The notes below the pieces were generated by a model that saw nothing but the letters and a program-made list of their open reading frames with translations, had not been told where the DNA came from and did no database searches. A stretch of DNA of 64,000 bases from Clavaria fumosa (taxonomy: Eukaryota > Basidiomycota > Agaricomycetes > Agaricales > Clavariaceae): positions 1,488,001 to 1,552,000 of the forward strand of contig OX637803.1 of NCBI GenBank assembly GCA_951802425.1, written 5' to 3'. A program made the translations under genes and the position numbers. Shown one piece after another: positions 57,998 to 64,000 of the stretch (within the stretch, counting starts at the first letter, position 1; every line of letters begins with the position of its first letter).

Positions 57998-59572
57998 CTA
58001 CATGCCTTGAGACACTGGAGCGTTTCCCGACTTGTCGCTGGCCGAGGGCTCGGCTGCAGTTGTGGTAAATGTGAGGGTGGCACGCACAGCGGATTTGCAG
58101 TTAGCGGGGATCGATGGGCACATATTCGAGAAATGCCCTTGACCCGCACAATATAAGCAAAGTCTGGCAGCCCAGCAGTGGTCTTTCTCCTCGACGGAGA
58201 GTGGTCCGCGAGGAGCGGATTTCTCCGTCTTACCCTCCTTCGGCTTTGTTACAGGGGTCGAGGCGGGTTTGGCTGGAGCGGATGTCATGATGGGGGTGGT
58301 TACTGGAGTGGGCACGGGGCGGTTCAAGGATTGGTTGTTGGCGGGTTTCGCGTTGCAGTCTTTCGTCTGGTTTGATGAATTTTCACGTGATGAGTCGCTG
58401 GGTCGCTTCCCGTATTGGACAGACATCGGAAAGCAGCCTCATTCTTCCTTGCATTGCCAGTACCGCTCGTCGAAGGCCAAAGCTTGTTGATGGAGTCTGG
58501 TGAACTCCTGCTCTCGACTCGTGTATTGGAACTGGTCCTTGATGCAGTCGGCAAGCCCCTGATAAAAGGCCTCGGTGAGCGCGGCATCGTTGTATCTGGT
58601 AGGGCACGTGCGAATTGAAGGCGACGATGTATTCCATGATGCGGGAATTGTCAGGCATCTTCAAATTACGCAGCGCGCTCTTTGAAGTCGTGTGTAGGTG
58701 AGGGTTTCCGAATACCAGGAATAATTCCGCGGTGAAATTGTCCCAGTTGTCCAACATCGCGGGGGGAGGTTGTTGGACGAGGTATGGCATCCACCAGGTA
58801 TTTGCTTGGTCTCGGAGGTACGATGTGGCGAATAAGACATGATCCCGATCAGTAGCGAATTTCCGCAGCTTCCCCAGAAACCACGTAACGCACTGCAAGA
58901 TGAACATTGTTAGCCATGCCGGGTCCTTACCCATGAAGACATCGGGCTCCTTGAGTTTGGGGCCGTCGTCTCCAGATGCTGGTAGTAGATGTAGTATGGT
59001 GGACTGGCAGGCGGATTTCCGATGGGTACCGCGGGGGGTACTGCTGGTGGAATTCCTTGCGGAATCCCTGGAATCTCGAAAGGTCGTGGCGGCAACTGCG
59101 GGGGAAGGCTCGGGGTTGGAGGCAGCGGATGTTGTGACCCTCATGCTGAGGATGGTGGGTTGACACCAGGTATCGGAAAAGGGAGTGCTGGTAGCACTCC
59201 AGAGTAGTTAGTTGTGAGTGGAGATAGTGGGGGTAGTACCGGTGTAAGTGTATATCTCGACCCAAGAGCAGGGACTGAGGGTCGAGGTAGTGGAGTAGGG
59301 CTTGGAGGCATCGTGGGTGGAGCGGGAGGATATGGGGGTACTGGGGCCAAGGGGTTGGAGCTCCCTGAGGAAGCCAAACCTGGTCCTAGCATCCTCCCTA
59401 ACGAAGCAGACGCAGAGGCTGGGGTCTGGGGACCCGAAGGGCCTTGCGAGATTGTTGGTCGGGTGTGTATGGATGGCGAGGGGGCCTGGGGCGGCACTGT
59501 TTCGTCCCAATGGGACCTCAAGCGCATCCTCAGTGGGTTGGGTTGGGGCGTCTGCGGCACAGCATATGACAT
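57998..59572 (-). pseudogene. gag: Element E gag
   Basis: The ATG at 59572 lies two bases inside the end of the 5' LTR. The first part (MSYAVPQTPQ...) is Pro/Ser-rich. Frames at 59144-58383 carry the gag domain (VFMGKDPAWLTMFILQCVTWF, YLRDQANTWW), and 58426-57998 the linker and zinc knuckle CLYCAGQGHFSNMC. At least two frameshifts and a stop break the reading, so no intact gag is made. Confidence 0.82.
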
Positions 59573-59574
59573 AC

Positions 59575-60273
59575 TGTCAAGAGTAGGTCAATTCCACCAA
59601 AATACAAGTGTAAACGACAGCGAGGGGGGGTGTGGCAGTAATTCCGACGGTGAAAGGGAATTCCGCATGCAAGCTGCGTTGATGGGAAGAGGCGCAGGTT
59701 CAACAGGAGAAGGTGGGAGGTAGCAGGACGACACAAGGAGGGGTTTTGACCCGGGGACCGCACCAGAAGGTGGCCACTGTGCGACGCCCAGTCAAGTACC
59801 TAAGGCGGCTCTCGACAGCGATCCTTGTGCGTAAGCGGGTAATCGAATTTATGTCGTATGCTGTAGTATCTACTACAGCTCTGAGGTTTATATAGTAGGT
59901 AAATATCTAAAATGGGATAGTATCAAAGAAGATCTACAAAGAAGAGGTCCTAAAACAAATATCAAGAAATTGTCCAGAAACACATTTCAGCCACTGTATC
60001 CAGACCCCAAAGCCTAATATCGTCGATGTGCCTTTGTTAGCTCGTCTAGAGGCCACCTTGCAGGTCCTAAACCGACTCCACTCATTCCCAAGGCTTCCCA
60101 ACATCGGCCGAACAACAGTGAAGCCTGCGGAGTCCGTCGGAATTACGGTCCGCATGCGGAATTGCTGATTGTAGGTTCGGGGCGATCATCAAGCGGCGGA
60201 ATTGAGTTGGAAGCGGTCGTCGAGTGTGAAGACGTGTCGGGTGGCCCGTAATGGGGTGTGTTGGGTCGTGACA
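59575..60273 (-). repeat. 5' LTR of element E
   Basis: 699 bp partner of 48629-49327. The right flank 60274-60278 is TGGGG, the target-site duplication within D's gag. Confidence 0.92.
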
Positions 60274-61132
60274 TGGGGCAGTGTGGGGAGTGGTCGCAAC
60301 TGTTGGATTTGGGGAGGGGCAGGGCGACTGGCGTTCTGCTTGTGTATGATCGCATCAAGTCTCCTCTGTTGGGCATCCAATGTCTCCACCAATCCTTTCC
60401 ATTCAGCATATGTAACAGGCATGGGGTTCATGTTGTAGACTCGTGTGGTCAGCCTCTGGTTGAGGTTCGATTCCAGCCAGTAGATTAGCATGTCCGAGTC
60501 TCCAACAGGGTCCAAATCTGCCTTGCGCATCAGGGTCTCAAACAGTGCAAAGAACTCTGCGGCCTCCAACGAACCCTGTTTTAACTTTGCGATGTCATTC
60601 AAAGCGGTCGCAGTGATATTTGGGTCATTGAAGGCTCTTCACAAGTCTATAACAAAATCTTCCCAAGTCCCTGCTACTCCAGCATTCAGGATCTCATCTG
60701 CTCTCATGTTCACCCATTCCATGGTGAACCCTTCTCCTGTGATCTTGCTCAATGCAAATAGGATCTTGTTGAGGTTGTTGGCATAAAGCCCCTGGTTCCC
60801 CAGGAATTGCAGTCAGAGGGACCTAAGGAAGGTCTGGAAGTTCTTCTTGTTCCCATCAACAGGGGAAATGGCTAGGTCCAGCCTCGGCATTGGGGCTGCA
60901 GGCATGGTGTCAGCCATTTCAGGTATGGGTGAGGGCAGTGGCAAGGGTTCTGGCAGCAATGGACTTGCAGGTTGGGGTCACAGTTCCAGAGTTGTGGGTG
61001 ACTGTGGTGGTGGTGGTGATGGTGCTTGTCAGACTAGGTGCTCGTCTAAAGTCGTGAAGTCTATGGGGGGCTCAGTAGGAACTGGCTGTGCTGGGGGGGA
61101 TGGGGTTGATGGGGCAACAGACGAAGGTGAGG
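60274..61132 (-). pseudogene. Element D gag, N-terminal and central part
   Basis: Minus-strand continuation of 48194-48628. It matches A's gag (MADTMPAAPMPRLDLAI, KKNFQTFLRSL, WEDFVIDL, LNDIAKLKQGSLEAAEFFALF) with stops where A has Arg or similar codons (after FLRSL, after WEDFVIDL). Proline-rich N-terminal extension upstream as in A. Confidence 0.85.
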
Positions 61133-61134
61133 GG

Positions 61135-61584
61135 TCAGTATTCATGGATGATGAGCTGTTCAATTCTGAGGAGGGTAAGTTTGGTCTGGATCTCCACAGA
61201 AATGTGCATGGGTTGGTTCATCAGCTTGTCATTGTCGGAGTTGACGTAGTCCTCAAGGTCATTGAGGTTAATATTGATGGTGCTGTGGGCTGGGGACCTC
61301 ATTCCTGAGGTTGCAGAGTCAGGTAAGGCTGCTCTCAGCACTTCTCTCAATCTCTCTTCTCGTCTGCTCTGCTCCTGTGTGTATAGCCTCGCGAAGTAGG
61401 GTGCAAGTCATCTCTCTTCCTCAATGATCTACAGTTTGAAAGGCTGTAATTCTTGCAGTCTCAGTACTGCAGTTTCCATCTCCGAAATGTTGGATTCCAT
61501 AGGGGTGTCTGGGTAGATCTCTGCTCTTACACAGGTGTCAAAATACCTTCTCCAGTACTCATCTTCTCCAAAATCTAGGACCGT
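61135..61584 (-). pseudogene. Element D 5' ORF, truncated by element F
   Basis: Homologous to A's 5' ORF (TVLDFGEDEYWRRYFDT, ININLNDLEDYVNSDNDK). In D the position of A's TGA (26797) reads as a Gln codon (LRLQELQPF), showing that A's stop is a mutation. F interrupts it at 61584. Confidence 0.75.
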
Positions 61585-62500
61585 TGTAAGGACAATATGC
61601 AGTTCAAACATAGAAACATGACAGATACCGACCATCCAGATATTTCAGGATCCAAGGCAACTGCGTCTGATACGATCTGACAGCTATCCGACACCGTCCG
61701 ATAACATCCAAAAACATCTGATATATATCCGACATTGGACTCTCTGGTCTCCAGTCCCCCATGATGATCACAGCCCACAGGTCATACACACTGCCCACAC
61801 CTCTCTATTTCATCACTCCAGCATGGTCAGCGCTTGACATACTCACTATTCCATTCCCCTTCCTTTATTTCATATACCATGCTGTAAATTTCATATTGTG
61901 ATCCCTTTCAACCATCTGATCATTTAAATGTTTCAAACCCTTTGCAGTGCTTTGCCCATTGTTCCTAGTACCCCTTTGCTGTACCAGCCACACTTTCCTT
62001 CATTTTACGAGTGGTCCAGACATGTGTCGGTCATCGGACATTTCATCCCTCTGAACCACATGACTCACTTATGAATTATGGCCCCTATGTGACCTTGTAC
62101 ACGATACCACATTGCCTTCTGTAGCTTCTGGAGATTTCCATAGGATCAGATTTGCTGTACTTAGAAAAATGTACTTAAGTATGCACCAGACTCTAGGGAA
62201 ATTCAGCTTTTTGAATGTCCACATCATGCTGTGATCTTTAGCAAGCTCACCCTTCGTCGTACCCATTGATCTGCTGGCCTTCGTCGTCGCTGGCCCCTCG
62301 AACTTTTGATCCAAACATCGGACTCTATCGGATCTGATACCAGATATTTGGACAACATATATTTTCATTCTCTGAACTTTTTGCACTCAACCTCTACATC
62401 CTCCAAGGTTCTGTCTAGTGTTCCTGTTGTGTAATAAGACCCCCTGAAGAACCCGGCCGCGAACATATATTTGCAGCCAACACCTGTACAGCCTACTATA
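61585..62500 (+). repeat. 5' LTR of element F
   Basis: 916 bp, B-type. It ends CTATA where B ends CTACA, a single transition at the usual CA terminus. Confidence 0.85.
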
Positions 62501-62504
62501 ATCT

Positions 62505-62521
62505 TGGAGCCCACCGCGAGG
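62505..62521 (+). other. Primer-binding site of element F
   Basis: TGGAGCCCACCGCGAGG begins four bases after the LTR and starts with TGG. It is identical to the B site except for one A/G difference in the CAC/CGC position. Confidence 0.6.
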
Positions 62522-62532
62522 GGGTTGTAACA

Positions 62533-62946
62533 ATGTCTTCACTACAGCCTTCGAGGATTCCCAGAGGCTCCTCCGCTTTCCAGCCTCGATGCTCCGAACG
62601 CCTGAGAACTCGAAACCCAAATCCGATCACTGAACCACCACATTCCAAACCTCCTGGAGAAGTAATTGAAACTTCCCACTTTCTTCCATCAGACATTCCC
62701 AGTATTTCATCCATTGTTTACTCCCACACAAGCTTCACCACCCCAGTTACCACATTACCACAGATCTTCGAAGAACCACTTACACCACTCCCCCTCGAAT
62801 CGAGCATCCTTCACTTCCCACCAGAAACACCTCAGAATTCACCAGACGAAGTTCACCTACACCTTACACACCAATACAAATGGCTAATCAACCAAGATAT
62901 CCGCTCCATGGCGCTCATGGGGCCCCTGCCTTTGACGGAGTACTGA
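62533..62946 (+). other. Leader ORF of element F, overlapping gag
   Basis: A 137-codon frame from ATG 62533 (MSSLQPSRIPRGSSAF) rich in Pro, Ser and Thr, overlapping the gag start by 67 bp in another phase. In B the equivalent region is open in a different frame, so the coding status is uncertain. Confidence 0.35.
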
Positions 62947-64000
62947 CGCATCTCAACCGGTACTTCGAGGACATTGACATCGTACTAACTGGCATTAATC
63001 CAGATGTTCTGGAGACCGATTTGATTCAGTACGCAAAGCATTACCTCGACACCAATACATGTCTCCTTTGGGAGACTCTCGCACCCGACCCACACCCAGA
63101 ATGAACTTGGGATACCTTCAAAGCGGCTGTCCGACGCCTTTATCCAGGTTCTGATGGTGGCCGTTTGTTCTCTGTCGCCGATTTGGACCATTTCATATCA
63201 GACTCAGCCCAAAAAGGAGTTTACATGTGCGCAGAACACGGAGAGTACTACTGGGACTTTCTTCGGATTACCTCGTATTTGATCAGCTCACAGCGCATGT
63301 CCACAAATGATAGGAACTGGCTTTACATCCTCGGATTTTGGGATCATACAAGGCGCCGGATCGAGAGCCGGCTCGCTATTATACTACCTAATCACCATCC
63401 AGAGGACCCATACCCGATGAATGAGGTTCACACCGCAGCCAAATTCCTACTCTCCTCAACATCCCCACACTCTGTGACAACCGATCAATTCTCCAGACCC
63501 ATCTGATTCGCATCCGCAGCCCCCAGGAGGGAACCGAAACCAGTAATCAAGAAGGAAGAACTCGACATGTCTGCGGCCTTGGCGACATCCGCTTCTACAC
63601 TGGCCCGCCTGGAATCAATTTTATCAGCTCAGTCTCTTGAACCAGCAAAATGTTCCGCCGCTCGGACCACGAATTCCCCTACACATCGGACGTGTAATTT
63701 CTGTTCAGAACTAGGTCATTTTGTTAGTACGTGTCTGAAAGCTCTCGAATACATCAAGTCTGGTAAATGTATGCGGAACACTGAAGGCAGGATTTGCCTT
63801 CCCTCTGGACGATACTTGCCAGGCACCATTGTGGGGAACAACCTATCAGAGTGCTTTGATAAGTACTATGCCACTTACCAATCCCAGAATATGCAGCTGG
63901 TGACTACCGCGGTATTTGAAGCACAGCCTACTGGACCATCTGGTGATCCCACAGATATGGAAGACAATTTGGACAAGGAAGATAGCAAGGGGATTGCCCT
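62880..64000 (+). pseudogene. gag: Gag of element F, incomplete at the window edge
   Basis: Starts MANQPRYPLHGAHGAPAF and follows B's gag through FKAAVRRLYPGSD, the knuckle CNFCSELGHFVSTC and beyond, in one frame. TGA codons at 63102 and 63504 interrupt it; B has a Trp codon at the first site and an Arg-type codon at the second. The protein runs off the right edge before the protease. Confidence 0.85.

Larger units (their letters stand above)
48629..60273 (-). mobile_element. Element E: chromovirus-type LTR retrotransposon inserted in element D
   Basis: 11.6 kb with perfect TSD TGGGG (48624-48628, 60274-60278) and two 699-bp LTRs (TGTCACGACC...CTTGACA on the minus strand). Minus-strand order: 5' LTR, gag (59572-57998), protease (57989-57534), RT, RNase H, integrase with chromodomain (57329-51855), opposite-strand ORF (49471-51453), polypurine tract GGGAGGAGGTAC and 3' LTR. 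Two later insertions increase its length: a TRIM-like element and a 2.2-kb LTR-like element. Without them E is about 8.4 kb, close to C. Confidence 0.93.
19347..61584 (-). mobile_element. Element D: Ty3/Gypsy LTR retrotransposon, split by three insertions
   Basis: D reads on the minus strand and belongs to the same family as A (25966-32529). Its visible parts are 19347-20676, 45426-48628 and 60274-61584; removing B, E and F makes protein similarity to A continuous across each junction. The order is 3' LTR (19347-19884), integrase/chromodomain end, integrase, RNase H, RT, protease, gag and 5' ORF. By comparison with A about 0.7 kb (the 5' LTR and leader) is missing and should lie to the right of F, outside the window. 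The 3' LTR is preceded by the same polypurine tract as in A (GAGGAGGGGGCCA). Confidence 0.88.
61585..64000 (+). mobile_element. Element F: B-family LTR retrotransposon, 5' end only
   Basis: Starts with a 916-bp LTR (61585-62500) that is the B-type LTR in plus orientation (TGTAAGGACAATATGC...CCTACTATA). The primer-binding site and gag follow. The element runs off the right edge. The expected left target-site duplication is ACCGT (61580-61584); its partner is outside the window. Confidence 0.88.

Noticed and set aside
1..64000. tRNA, rRNA or other structured RNA genes
   Set aside because: None recognised by eye on either strand; a tRNA/Rfam scan would be needed to exclude small ones.

Overview
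The window looks like a piece of a filamentous basidiomycete genome, probably an Agaricomycete (inference). Its genes are cut by many 45-125 nt GT-AG introns, and the families present are typical of such fungi: SERINC/TMS1, a Zn(II)2Cys6 regulator, an OPT transporter and an ARID protein. All coordinates and exon structures were read by eye; none has been tested against transcripts or databases.

Left third (1-19346), ordinary gene space. From the left edge: the first 27 codons of a divergent sulfite-oxidase-like gene (minus strand); a nine-exon SERINC/TMS1 membrane protein (237-2156); an unrecognised protein with C-terminal Cys/His fingers (3114-5121); a Zn2Cys6 transcription factor (5517-8636); a 14-exon OPT-family oligopeptide transporter (9439-13029) followed by a decayed, deleted second copy of itself (13690-14553); a repeat-bearing gap; and an ARID-domain, SWI1-like chromatin-remodelling subunit (16235-19090).

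Right two thirds (19347-64000), a stack of nested LTR retrotransposons. Nearly all boundaries can be fixed from TG...CA termini and target-site duplications. Element D (Ty3/Gypsy, minus) sits in the 3' flank of the SWI1-like gene. Three elements are inserted in D: B (minus, 20677-45425, in the integrase region), E (minus, 48629-60273, in gag) and F (plus, 61585 to beyond the window, in the 5' ORF). B carries two further insertions: A (plus, 25966-32529) and C (plus, 34126-42360). E carries a 1.0-kb TRIM-like element (49932-50954) and a 2.2-kb ORF-less LTR-like element (54489-56712). A and D are one family, B and F another; C and E are chromovirus-like. D reads as one element only after B, E and F are removed, at 20676/45426, 48628/60274 and 61584.

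Most striking observation: the three families B, C and E each carry, between pol and the 3' LTR, an accessory ORF on the strand opposite to gag-pol. It encodes charged coiled-coil-like proteins, and in C and E a central cysteine cluster with exactly the spacing of fungal Zn(II)2Cys6 DNA-binding domains. The A/D family lacks it. Most elements are damaged, largely by changes that look like CpG transitions (CGA to TGA stops, CG to TG within LTRs), which fits methylation-driven decay.
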